Positions 34,499-47,100 of a DNA stretch of 64,000 bases are shown in pieces. The position numbers were made by a program, and so were the translations under genes. The notes beneath the pieces are model-generated. The model ran no database searches. It had not been told where the DNA came from and was given only the letters and a program-made list of their open reading frames with translations. The DNA comes from Aphrophora alni (lineage: Eukaryota > Arthropoda > Insecta > Hemiptera > Aphrophoridae). Each line of letters starts with the position of its first letter. Position 1 is the stretch's first letter. The stretch spans positions 10,569,138 through 10,633,137 of the forward strand of contig OY740771.1 of assembly GCA_963513935.1 (NCBI GenBank), given 5' to 3'.

Positions 34499-37400
34499 CA
34501 GGGTTCACACTTTCTGGAAAATCAGGGAATGTCAGGGAAAGTCAGGGATTCAGATGAAAGTCAGGGAACGTTTTTTAGAAAGTGCCGTAAATCAGGGAAA
34601 AGGGTAAATTTACTGACAGAGTCAGGGATTTTCAGGTGCTGTGCTCTGCTGGAAATTTTTGCGAAAATACCAGTTATTGTGTTTTTTAGTTATTGATGTC
34701 CTCAAGATCAATGGTTGCAATTATTGGAAGTAAGTCCCATGGTAAGTAAAATGATTTTGTTTATTTACTTTTTTTATTGATAGTTTACTGGATGCCTCAG
34801 TATAGATTGACCGGTCCGTGGCTTCGCATGCTGTCTTAAAAAGAGGCTACAATAATTGCCATAAATGGCTACATTTCATTTATTATTATTATTAATAATA
34901 ATGAAGGTGTTAATATTTTTCTTTTGTTTTGTTTCAGGTAAATTGTTGAAAGCTTGAACCAAAATGGCATCGAAGAAAACCTTTTTTCATGACCTATGGT
35001 TGGACCCTAAAATCAACCCTCAATTTGATGGCTGGCTAAGCAGAGGACCTAACTCTTCACAGGCTCACTGCGACATTTGCAGAAAATCTTTTGATTTATC
35101 AAACATGGGACGTCAGGCCGTAACTTCTCATTGTAAAGGAAAAACTCATTTGAGTTTAGTGAAAATAAAAGAGGACCAACCTTCTCTTAAAACCTACTTT
35201 TGTGCATCCACAAGTGTCTCAAGAGAAAATATTAGTATTGCTAGTACAAGTGAAGTTGGGGTTCAGCCATCTCATCTGGAAAGTGAGCATATGGAAAACA
35301 TAAACAAACCTGAAACAATGAAACCCACACAGTCAGTTGAAACATTTTGTACACGGGATGATGTAACAAAAGCAGAAGCAATATGGGCTTTAAAAGTTGT
35401 ATCAAGTAAGTTTTCATTGAACTCATGTTCGGATGTGGGAGAGACATTCAAACTAATGTTCCCAGACAGTTCAGTTGCTTCTAGGTTCAAAATGGGTGCT
35501 TCAAAATGCAAGTACGTTATAAACTATGGTCTAGCTCCCTATTTTTCAAATGAACTTAAAGATAAGTTGAGACAGTGTGATGACTATGTTGTCTGTTTTG
35601 ATGAGTCGTTAAACAAGATTGTTCAAAGGGGGCAAATGGATATTTTTGTCAGGTTTTTTGACATCAATATGAGTAGGGTACGTACAGAGTACTTTAACAG
35701 TGTTTTTTTGGGCAGGGCGACTGCACAAGATTTACTAGACAGTTTCATTGTGGGGATCCAACCACTGGACCGAAATAATATTCTTCAAGTTAGTATGGAT
35801 GGCCCCAATGTCAATTTGAGTTTTATGAAAAAACTACAAGATAGAATGAAAGAAGACAATCCTGACGGGAAAAAACTCATCAACATTGGGGTTTGTGGAT
35901 TGCATGTCGTCAATGGAGCAATTGGGACTGGTATGCTAGCTGTTAAGTGGTATGTGAATGACTTTTTGCGTGACGCATATTATATTTTAAATGATTCTCC
36001 TGCCAGACGGGCAGAATACATTGAGCTTACTGGAAAAACAGTGTTCCCTTTAAAACATTGTAGTACTAGATGGTTGGAAAATGTACCAAGTGTTGACAGA
36101 CTCTTGGAAATATTTGATGATTTTAAGAAATTTGTTGAATCAAGGAAAAATTTGAATACTAAGCCACTGAAAAATGTTTCAACACAGTTGAAGGATATTT
36201 TCCTAAAATGTAAACTAGCATTTTTCAAAAACATCTCCTTAGAATGTGTACCATTTTTAAGAAAATTTCAGACTTCAGATCCCCTTGCTCCCTTCTTATT
36301 TTCAGAGTTGCAAATTGTTGTACGTAACTTACTAGAGAGGTTTGTTAAACATGAAAAAATTCCACTTACAGTATCTTCACTCTTTACCCTAGACCTTCAA
36401 GACAAGACAAACTTACGTGATTTGAAAAACATTGATATTGGTTTCCAAACCAAAAGGTTTCTTAAAGAAACTAAAGCGAGTGAAGCTGATGAACATAAAT
36501 TTAGGTTGGAGTGTCAAACTATACTTATCAAAGTGACAGAGAAGTTGCTAGAAAAATGCCCTATAAAGTACAAAACTGTTCAAGGGTTGTCTTCGCTGGA
36601 GCTTAACGTTATATTCAACCAGGCAGAACAAGGTAAACTTAGATTGAACATTTTACTGGAATCACTCTACAGTGCTAATAGGATCACTGATATTGTTGCA
36701 GAAAAAGCCAAAACACAGTACAATATCCTGTGCAGTGAATCTCACAACACATTCGTACAACAATTTAAAAGCTATTTAGACTGTGCTAGTTCATCTTCAA
36801 GACTGGATGACTTTTATTCAAGTTTATTGATAGGTAAGCTAACTTATAAGGAAATTTGGCAAGTAATTAAACTGGGTTTGATCTTAGCTCACGGAAATGC
36901 AAGTGTAGAAAGTGGTTTTTCAGTTAACAAAAACCTGCTTGTTGAAAATTTACTTGAACATAGCTTAGTTGCCCAAAGAACTGTTGACAACGCATTAAGG
37001 TTTTATGAAACCATTCCAAAAATACCAATTACTCAGGCCATATTGAGCAATGTCAGAGCTGCCCACAGAAGATATGAAGAAAGTCTCTGGGAGGCAAAAA
37101 TTTCACAGAAAGAAGAAGACAAGAAAAAGGCAGAAAAAAGAAAAATATCATTAGAAATAAAAAAGCTTGAAGAGATAAGAAAAGTGAAGAAACTTGACGC
37201 TTTGAGAGAAGAGGAAGAAATCAAGTCTAAAATAAGGATGTTGGAGAAGAAGAAAAAGGAATAACCTATTGGGTCGTGATGTCAAAGGTTTTTGGAATTT
37301 TGCAGAGACATAGACTTTTTTAGTTTAGTAGTTTACTAAACTACATACATTACATATACATTTTCATTGTATTCATATTATTTTAATCATATTTTATTAT

Positions 37401-37622
37401 TCATATTTTTACAATAATATTGTATAGTTAAAATTTCAATTAAAAAATAATAAAAAGGAGAGCGATGGACGGCTATGGGGATGGTGGAGGCCGCTTAAAA
37501 AAAACTTAAAATTTTATCCTTCCTGTACATTTAATCGAGGGTCAGGGAAATTTGGCTTTTCCAGTCATGGAAAGTCAGGGAAAATCAGGGAATTCATGAT
37601 CAAAATAAAAGTGTGAACCCTG
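34499..37622 (+). mobile_element. Complete DNA transposon (3,124 bp), hAT-like, with intact transposase
   Basis: The terminal inverted repeats are CAGGGTTCACACTTT at 34499 and its exact complement ending at 37622. The flanks carry the 5-bp duplication TAATT (34494-34498 and 37623-37627). Both subterminal regions are packed with the motif (A/G)TCAGGGAA: seven or more copies in 34520-34640 and at least four in 37540-37595, likely transposase-binding sites. A 5' UTR intron is suggested by GTAAGT at 34742 and tttcag ending 34937. One uninterrupted 766-codon ORF fills the middle, and AATAAA-like hexamers near 37447 follow it. The 5-bp duplication differs from the usual 8 bp of hAT, so the subfamily is uncertain. 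Confidence 0.88.
34964..37264 (+). CDS. hAT-like transposase, intact 766 aa
   Basis: This DNA transposase would bind the element ends and catalyse cut-and-paste. Residues 36-62 form a C2H2/BED-like zinc finger (C36, C39, H56, H62). Residues 63-135 are a Ser/Thr-rich linker. The catalytic region shows Asp213 in CFDES, Asp279 in SMDGPNVN, the hAT-type C-x2-H pair in CGLHVVNGA (C311, H314) and STRW (W370). The C-terminal block HGNASVESGFSVNK (643-656, with Glu649 a candidate third acidic residue) resembles the hAT dimerisation/insertion-domain end. Residues 705-766 are a highly charged Lys/Glu coiled coil. The start follows a proposed leader intron (acceptor ending 34937) and is the first ATG (AAAATGG context). 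There are no frameshifts or stops. Assignment to hAT rests on motif order; a related BED-type superfamily is the alternative. Confidence 0.82.
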   Translation: MASKKTFFHDLWLDPKINPQFDGWLSRGPNSSQAHCDICRKSFDLSNMGRQAVTSHCKGKTHLSLVKIKEDQPSLKTYFCASTSVSRENISIASTSEVGVQPSHLESEHMENINKPETMKPTQSVETFCTRDDVTKAEAIWALKVVSSKFSLNSCSDVGETFKLMFPDSSVASRFKMGASKCKYVINYGLAPYFSNELKDKLRQCDDYVVCFDESLNKIVQRGQMDIFVRFFDINMSRVRTEYFNSVFLGRATAQDLLDSFIVGIQPLDRNNILQVSMDGPNVNLSFMKKLQDRMKEDNPDGKKLINIGVCGLHVVNGAIGTGMLAVKWYVNDFLRDAYYILNDSPARRAEYIELTGKTVFPLKHCSTRWLENVPSVDRLLEIFDDFKKFVESRKNLNTKPLKNVSTQLKDIFLKCKLAFFKNISLECVPFLRKFQTSDPLAPFLFSELQIVVRNLLERFVKHEKIPLTVSSLFTLDLQDKTNLRDLKNIDIGFQTKRFLKETKASEADEHKFRLECQTILIKVTEKLLEKCPIKYKTVQGLSSLELNVIFNQAEQGKLRLNILLESLYSANRITDIVAEKAKTQYNILCSESHNTFVQQFKSYLDCASSSSRLDDFYSSLLIGKLTYKEIWQVIKLGLILAHGNASVESGFSVNKNLLVENLLEHSLVAQRTVDNALRFYETIPKIPITQAILSNVRAAHRRYEESLWEAKISQKEEDKKKAEKRKISLEIKKLEEIRKVKKLDALREEEEIKSKIRMLEKKKKE

Positions 37623-37627
37623 TAATT

Positions 37628-40600
37628 ATATCTTTTTAAATTTTAAATTCAGATACTAAAATGTGCGAAGAAAAGTGCTTAGGTTAGCACATTTAAAGCG
37701 GGGGGGGGAAATAGTTATAACAAAATTTAGTCTCGTTTCACTTTTCTTTACATTGCCTTGATGGAATGTCATATTTAAGCAGCCTTTACAAACTTATAAT
37801 GCATTGATTTTTTTCTCAGCAATTTTTCTATTTTACTTTGCATTATTATATATACCATAATACCCATGAAACACAACCTAATAGCATTTCACATAATACA
37901 CATGCTTAAAAGTGCATTTTTTCTCTCCCAATAGTAATGTTAATTTAGTAAAAAATGTACAAAAAACAAAATAAAACAGGTTAATAAAATTATTTTCATT
38001 TTAGGAAACAAATTTTCCAATGTAATACAAAATAAAAAGAAAGAATCTTTACAAAGTAAAAATAATAATTTAAAAGAAAGCCTCAAAGACTAATCACCTA
38101 CAATATTAGGTTGTCAATGGGTTAATTCAAATTTGCTTATCAAATTATTCAGATTTAAAATTTTCTAAGTTTAATAAATGTGTATTTGTTTCAAAATTTA
38201 AACATTTTACTTCACTTGAAATATTATATTTTTCTTTATCTTGTTTGAAAGTGCAAACATTTCAAACTCCCTGTATACCATGAATGTTTAACAGGCTTAC
38301 ATTCTAAAAGTGTTCAATTTTGTCCACTCTAAGTTAATATCTAACTATATTAGTTAAGATATTTGCGAGTTTCAAGTTTAATTGACGAATAACAAGAGGC
38401 ATAAAAAGCTCTGCTCTACGACAAAGTAATAGAACAATACACAGGGATAAATTTACTATTTAATACATATTTCATTGAAAGTTACATATTTTCATTATGA
38501 TTATTAGTGTTGAAACTCACATTTGATTTGATCAATAAATCCATATTGTACACTGTCAACTAAATGTCGAAAACATCAAATGAAAAATTAGTATTGGAAT
38601 TATTAATATTGTTTATTCGAACATTTGTCATCATTTGAAGTAAAAGCAATGGATATTTGCGAGAGAATAGAACCACGCTCGTTTATCTTAGTTACTTAAA
38701 AATGGTGTGCAATCTTAATTTTTAATCCAAACCGAACTTTAAAAATGTGCTAAATCAGATAGGCCTAGTCCATTGTAGTGAATGGTGGTCACTTAAAATT
38801 TCTGCAACTAAAACCAAAGTTTTTCTTCCATTGTTCAGAGAACAATTGATTAGAAAAGAAGTGAAACTTAAGATCAGTACAAAACTGCTGGAAGTTGAGC
38901 TCAATAGAAAGTTGAGATAAATTGATCGGGTTGAGCACCAGTATTAAAAAAGATTAAATAAACAAAGTTATAGTTGCCTAATAATTAAGAGCTGATACTA
39001 AATCTGAAGATGTTTAATATATTTTTTACCAAAGTAAAAGCCAGTTATTGCTCTAAAATAAGGGAGATTCCATTCCCTTAATATTAAGGATATTCGGATT
39101 AAAAGCTTTCTTTTACATTTAAATTTAACCTAACCTAACATTTTTACTCCTACAATGAAAAAGATCATTAATTCAAAACATCCTCAAATACTATGTGATT
39201 TATCATGACCAAATATCAATTATTAAAATAAATCAATTTTGGTATTGATTTTTAAACTAAACAATTTTAAATAGTAAGTTTGATAAAATCTATAAGGAGT
39301 GTAACCGAATCACCGAGTATGGTTTGAATATTCATACTTTGCTTGGAATCTAATCCTATGTAGAGATTTTAGACACAGAGTGTGTAAGTCTTAAGAATTG
39401 CTGGTTCATAAAATACAGGGCTATGTGTTTTTGAGTATGTATGTAAGTCTGTCTATTACAAAGAAAATAACTAATTTTTAAAAACAGTAATTTATTTTAT
39501 TTTTTAGCTTGTTAAGCACTTTACATTTTATTTTATTGGTTTGATTGTATATAGATATATTTACAAAACTTATGTACATTTGTATGTTTCCCAACTATTT
39601 GTAAAACACTTAGTTTTGCAAATAAAATCAAAGACATGAAAACTACAACAACCAACAATTTCAAATGCAAACTTTCATTTTTCCACAAAATACTTTCTAT
39701 TTCTATAACAATAATGCAACTAAATACATTTGCACAGAACCTTCTAATTCAGTATGCACGTGTTAATAGAAAAAGACAGACAGATACGTAAGTATTTTTG
39801 ACTCAATAAGGCGTCAGTTTTACTTACGTTTCTAAGTTTCTATGACTCATACACTCCATGAATAACATCTCTCTGGTGTAAATAATGAAAAACTCTAAAA
39901 ATAAACAATATTAATAAACAATGCATTATTACGTCTACATAACTAATTGATAATTAAATGATATTAGTAGAATATTCTCACATTTTTTCAAACACTTTAT
40001 TTAAATACTATTTGGTTTTGGAATACTCACACAGAGCTAGAAACTTAACCAAGCACAACATTCCCTCCTCTCCATAGAAATAATTTTACAATAATATAAC
40101 AAAACAATGAAGTTTATTTTAATTACAAATATACACAATTTACATAAATTCACCTTATTGTTTGGTGAATTCTAAAATTCCAGAAAAAATGGAAAAGAAA
40201 TTATATCAATTAATTAAAACTTAGAAAAGTAGTTCGAACTCTTATTAATATTAATAACTAATTTGATGGACATAAATTTTAGGTTAAATACTTGTACATA
40301 GGATAAATGAATATACATACCCAATGGGTACCATCACATACTAAAAAATAAAAAAATTATCAGTAGTGTAACATTCACAACATTGATTGTCAAGAGAACC
40401 AAATTATTCCCAGACGGTAAAAAATGTTTTTTTACAAAAATGAGACAAATGGTAAGCCAATTCCTATTTTCAAATTGAACGTGATCGTCTTCCAACTCAT
40501 TTAAACAAACTAAGATTTTCTGCTGATGAATATACTGTAACGAAAAGATGCTGGCTAGGGTCAGTGACCGGCAAGCCATTAATTTACAAAAAATAAAAGA

Positions 40601-43600
40601 GTTGACAACTCATGGGCAAGCCCATACTTCTAAAAAAAACTGAAGGGATTAAAGGCAAAGAACTCATTTAGAGATACGTTAGAGTAAGAAGATGTCAACG
40701 AACAGAATTTAAATCAACCAATGGGAAAAAAGCGTCACTTCAAAAGTCCAGTAAACTTTGAATCCCACCAATGAAAAAATAGCGACTGTTGAAAACGAGG
40801 AAATTATAAGTATTGGTTCAAGAGAAGGAAACAAGTGGGTTCTTCAAGATATTTTGTACAAGGTTGTTCTGCGAAGTTTTTGGTACAGGGTTGTTCCAAT
40901 AGATAATTGTTCTTCGTAAAATTTTGTTAAAACTTTTATAATAAATTGAAATAAAGAAGAAGTGCGTAATTGTTATAATACACTGTATAAACAATCAGGT
41001 TCGAAAATGGACAAGGTTCCACCTAATTGAAAATCGAGATGTTTAATACAGAACTGCAAAGGAATAAATATATGCATTGTTATTGGAAAGCGTGTTATCA
41101 AATAGGTTAGAGGATGCCATTAGAATATGACATATTTCTATTGGTTAAACGACATGGACGTAGTGCTCCTACATTCAGTCATTTGATTATAACAAATTTT
41201 AAAGTGGAAATGAAGTAGATTTTGAATACTAGTGGGTTTACTAATAATTTATTTAATTTGTCGGTTACATCAATAAAATTTCATTTCGTAACAAAAACTT
41301 CCTTATTGATAAACGTAAATCAATGTATCATTGTATTCAAAATGAGATGTAATAGGTCATTCTAGAACATGTAGATAAACAAATTAATTGTGATACATCA
41401 AATGACTTGAAGCATGTCTATTTTTCAGTTTCATAAGAAAATGAGTTTGTACAAGAGACAAGTTACCGATTGATGTTCTGTTTATGTTCATTTATCAAAA
41501 GTAATTTGTTTTTTTCAATGTGAAGAGTTTGGTTAATTTGTTGAGAGATTATAATTTCTTTATATAGTAATTGTGGATGTATAAGATATAGTTATCTGAG
41601 TCTGAGGACGAAGAATATCTTATTTTAAGGAGATTATTTCAATCAAGAAGGCTTAGAATATTAGTTAGCAAATTCATAATTCAAAGAAAGGTCTATTGTG
41701 TCAGGCTTTATGAAATGACTTTGCATGGAAAAGTTAATTGTGAACTTTATAATTAACCCATAGACAAATTTTACATTTTGGGCATGAATAGTTTAAATAC
41801 AATTATTGAAACCAATACTAAAACATTTTTAAATAAAGTATCATGGTAATGTCATATTAATTTACATGAAGAGTTTTTGGTTTGGTCATTCTTGACAATT
41901 ACCATACAACCATTTTTTTTCTCCAATAAGACAATTCTCTAACTTATGTGTGCTGTTCTGAATTAAATAGACAATTTCATCTAGTCCCAAGAAATGTTTA
42001 ATTTAATTCAATGTTCCATATGAAGAAGTTAGACTGATGATTATTTACTTGTGGAAAAAATAAATAAAAAATCATATGTTCGTATGTTTAGCTGAAAAGT
42101 TTGAAAACCAAAACACGTTCCTTAGTTGTAAACTTTTGCCATCTAGACTCATCAGAAGAGAAATTTTAACTAATGTACATAAATATTTTTAAATTAATCA
42201 ATTTCACGTGACAAAGTAATATTCAATGTCTGATCTTTCCTCCCAAGTGTTTGTTTATATTCAGGAATGTCATGAGAACTGGACTAAACATTACAATGTG
42301 GTGAGGTTAGAGAAAATATTTTGGTTTGGTCTGATTTATAAAGAAGTCAAGCCTTCAAAATGCCCAGTTTTGTATTTTTTGTTTGATTATTTGATATTTA
42401 AATTTTAGGTTATTGCCTATTAAATTTATCAAATTACCTCCCTCTTATACTCTACTTCATGTTTAGCTGGCAGCATAAGAAAAACTTTGTGTAAATCAAT
42501 TTTGAGAGGTTCAGTACTACTAGCTATAATGAAACAGAAGTGTAACCGCGCTAACTTCAAGTTCATTTTTAAAGAAGTTTACTGATTATTTTATTACTGT
42601 AAAAGTTTTCTTTTTTTCCCTTTTCTTTTTTTCCCTTTTTTTTTAAAAAAAAAAAGATACAATTTTATTTGTTTTGTAAATATGTTGCGTTTATTTTAGG
42701 TGTTGATAATACAATCTCACTGTATTAAGTACACACTGCCAACTAAATATGAAATGAAGTTGCCAACTAACTGCGAGCTCCGTTGATAGACACCTTGGAT
42801 GCGCATCAATAACAAACATCAAACTCTCTCGCCTGTTCATTGTTCAGTTGATTGTCAATCTTGTTTCGTAATTAATGCAGTTGTGTTTTTTATAGTATTG
42901 AAATTATTTTTTTAATTTAACAAAATACCAACAAATGTTTTAAATACTTACTGAGGTTTACAGGGAAGACTGAATCTCTTGGGAACATTTGTTTGAGTGG
43001 CAGAACAGATTTAGAACAGGGCGTCAGAACATGAAGATGGAATGTCCTGTATGACCTTCTATTTCAGAACCAAATAAAATATAGGAAAAGTAACGAGATC
43101 GTTCGAGAAAACTGTCCAAATGATAGCTGAAGCCGTGAACATCGACAGACACTGTATTGGAATTTTGACCGCTGATCTCAATATGAAAAAAAAGTTTGTA
43201 TTCATATTTGGGAAACTTTCATCCATATTTAAAACACCATGTGACTTCTTCTTTTCTTTAAAGTGAAATTTGTGATTAAATGAACAAGTTTTGAGTCAGA
43301 TGCAGTAAAGGAAAACATCACATGTTAAAATAGTTGGCAAAAACTGATCTGTCTTCGACCAGTGGAAAACAAGACTACAATATCAGTGTGTAAGTGCACA
43401 TGGTAACTATATTGACAGAAACAAGCATTACTTCATATCAATAAAGATGAGTTATGTATCTTTTTGTTATTTTTTAGACACACCTCATATAATTTAGAGC
43501 TTATATTTTCTATTAAAATTTATGTTCCAAAAAGTAAATGATTACTAATACAAAATCAAATAAAACCATGACTAACAATTTTGCAAATATATATTCACTT

Positions 43601-43957
43601 TCTATAAAACTATGTATTAAAAATACAATCATGAAATAAAATACATAATAAAATTAGTTTACTTCACGTAAAGTTTTGTCCATATTAAAAACAAAATAAT
43701 GTTAAGAACATTGGGCAAGATCAACAATAAATTCAACATTAAATAAACTTGTCACTTTCTTGGACTAACATCACTGCTCTTAGTAAAGTAAACAGTGAGG
43801 TCTGAAGTTAAAGATATACGAGTAGAAATATCTACAAATAAAAAACTAATTTATCAATTGGTTTTATCACTTACAGTTTGTTTTCAGTCGAAAATAGGAA
43901 AACAGAAATGACAAATCATTTCTTTGTAAAGTAGTTGGTGCAGATGACATACTAATT
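37628..43957. other. Long AT-rich intergenic stretch
   Basis: No ORF with recognisable motifs was seen. Small features are a G-run at 37699-37708, a hairpin (ACGTAAGTA ... TACTTACGT) at 39784-39831, and a T/C-rich run at 42609-42655. At 40700-41160 there are four CCAAT boxes, two forward (CCAATGGG, CCAATGAA) and two inverted (TTATTGGA, CTATTGGT). The last may be a promoter or long-terminal-repeat-like region, but no transcript unit is visible beside it. Confidence 0.45.
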
Positions 43958-44141
43958 CTACGAAGAGAGAAGCGACTGAGTTGCCATTTGAAGCATTCTC
44001 ATACTACGAGTAATTTTGTTTTTCGCATTTAATGAGATGTATGTTTGTAATTGTGTTTGTAGGTTTCTCAATACATTGGGCATGTGTTCCTTCGTCATGG
44101 AGTTTGTTACATCTAAGTTCATCACAGCCTCTTCAAGATAT
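43958..44141 (-). CDS. Edc4: Edc4 terminal exon, C-terminal helical domain part 2
   Basis: A 184-bp exon after ttttatag. It encodes YLEEAVMNLDVTNSMTKEHM through MRMLQMATQSLLSS and stop. The YLEEAVMxLD start is characteristic of Edc4 C-termini. Confidence 0.93.
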
Positions 44142-47100
44142 CTATAAAATGTTCAAACACAAAAGACTTATTATATGCATGTGTAACCATGACAGTTTAG
44201 AACAGGGAAAATATAAAACACTCGTTATGGAATTTTCGTGTGGAGAAATGCAAGTAAGACTCGTTGCAGGCACACTTTTAGGGAGCTGTTAATGTTAACT
44301 TTCCCAAATATGTACATTTTTTAAATATCATTATGTACTACAAATATAGATAAATGCTTAGTGTCAAAAGACTTGCACAAATATGAAAAGCACTAGAACT
44401 GCCTGGCCAGGTTTGTATTATCTTTATGATTAAACTCATAATAAATTTCAAAAAATTTAGGACACACACCCGTCTTTAGAAGTAAAAAATTTTCATTAAC
44501 AGTTGGTAAGAACAAAAAATATACAGTGATGGACGGGACCTCAAAAGTCGGGAGAGAGTTTAAAGGTTGAGAACAAGTAAATTTAATAAATTTGGCCCGA
44601 ATAAAACCTAATGTTTTATTCTGAAATGAAGTTCAGTTATTTCTAAAATGCAAACCAACTATGAAGTACAAGAGTAAATATTCATGAATTCGATTGCTAC
44701 TTAATGTAATTCTTTATTATAGTATAAGTGTGTTATAGAATAATGAATTCACCCTGTTGATATCTCCACAATTTTTCAAAAGAGTTTATGACTCTTTTTT
44801 GTTTCGTTGCTATTAGTGCATAGCAATTGATGGACATCAATTCAAATAAAGGTTAAATTTGGATTATTAATAATTTATTACTGTTACTTTTCTTTATTAA
44901 GTTTTACAAATTTTCATTTTATCTGCAAATCAACAATTTATAATGGTTATGCAAATAAATTCATTTCAGTGAAAACGTACCATTATTTTGTTATTCCAAC
45001 ATTTTGTTGTAATTGACCGTAAAAAAATGAAACTATAGGGTACTTTTTTGATACATCATGTAACATAACCGTAAAGTGTCAGGTGTGTGGAGTTTTCTAT
45101 ATATGTTCAGCATGTTAATTAAAAAATAGCTACCTCTTCATGGTATACACCATATACAATTTTTCAAAGAGAACATCCATGGTTTATTTTCAGTTCTTGA
45201 CTCACAACTACTGAACTGATATTTTTGGTGACGAGTAGTTTTGGTTCGTTTTTATTTGGTTTTGGGGATGGATGAGCGAGAAAGTTTGTGGAATGTCTTT
45301 ACACCATTTCGATATGTAAATATGTAAAATTGTTTCCAACAATAAAACTATTATTATATCTTTGAATGGTCAAAATCTACCAATCTATTAGCCAATAGTG
45401 TTTTAGTTAGGGGGATTGGAAAGGGATATTCACAAACTCAGTGAAGTTAATATTGAAATAATTAAGCCTTAATGAAGGTAGAAATAGTGTTCGGAGATGA
45501 CGAGCGGTGTACTGATGGCAGAGGGGTGAGGAAGGGCAGCGTCATCATTGCCAAGGAAACAAGGTCAAAAACATTACTGACTGCATACATCCACTGAAAA
45601 GATCAGTCTCGCAGCATGTATTTTCTTGCTTATATAGTAATCAATTTTGATGATAGGTACCAAACGGTTTCATAACAAGCCTCCAATAAGCCCTATGCAC
45701 TGTCATTGTCATTCAGGTGCATGAATTTAGAATAGTCTGTAGTATGAGTGTACACCACTACTGATCTCCGAACAGTAGCTCGGTATTTGTTTTTTCCTGT
45801 AACTCCCGTACCAGATTTTTTTGGCTAACATAGTTTCTGCTTGAAATTTAAGGTAAAAGTTTTAGATAAAATCTTTAGAACAGATTTTGAAAGAATCGGG
45901 ATGTGTGTTTGTTTCTTTAAATGGCTACCTCAAACTTATGAAAATGACATGACAAAATTGTTTAATAATACTTTGTACAAAGTTTCATGGATATTATACC
46001 TAACATTTGCAGAGCTAGTTATCCATTTTCAGTTTTGAATGTTCACAGAAACTTTTTTTGTATCAAAACAGAAATAATTTTTATGTTTATTTACAATATA
46101 AGTTACTACATTATTGTAACAAATACAAAATACTACAAATAAAACACAACTGAAAAACAAGTCCATATAAAACTATCCCAATTACACCTCGCAATATGAC
46201 CGACTAGTGACTAGCCAGGCTACAAATATGTGAAGTTTAAAGAAAGACTAATGCCTACAAACAACTGTCACAACGTGAAAGAGCATCCATTCTCAGTACC
46301 CACAAATATAGCTCATTTGAAATCATTAAAAAATTAACTAGCTCTTTGAAACATGCCTACTCCTGTGACATATGGATTATAGGTACTCATGTTTTAAATG
46401 TGCACATTTTAGATTTAAACACAATATAAACTACAAAGATAATATTAACTAAACTTACTTGTGTTTAATTTCTGTATGATTTAACATATCTGCAGACAAT
46501 TGTTGTATTAGAGATAATAGCACGTGTTGTTGTAAAGGACAAGGAGTCTGATTAAACAGTTGCTGTGGGTTTACCTGTTCACAGACATAAACCACTAAGT
46601 TCAGATCTGATGCTGAGAGTGCCTACAAAAGAAATGAACAAATAAACAAACATATCTATACTTTATAAAGAGAAAAGTTGAGTTATTATGGCTGTAAAAG
46701 ATAATCTCGGAAATTAGTCAACCCATTAAGAAACTAATATCTATAGACTAGGTGTAGTATTTTTTCTCAAAACTATGTACAATAGTAATACCTGACTACA
46801 AGCCTTGTAATACTCAATTTTTAAACTTAGCTTTGACATAAAGAATATTTGCTGAATAAGGAAAAGGGGGATTTTATGATTGGTTTGAAAGAAATACGAC
46901 GTAAGTCAAATTAAAGTCTGTAAAAAATATTTGAGACAAGGGAAAGAAAAATTAAAATAGATTTCCAAAATATAAATTTAAGGTAAATAATGATTAGTTA
47001 TAAGATATAAATATTGAAGTGAGAGATTATTTTGTGAAAATAGACGATGCTTGTTGTCAAGCAAAATGATTTGGACAGTGTCCGTGGGACCAGAAATGTG

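Noticed and set aside
44032..44292. Open frame of 86 codons on the plus strand with a hydrophobic start resembling a signal peptide
   Set aside because: The opposite strand holds the Edc4 terminal exon, with an exact phase match and conserved sequence.
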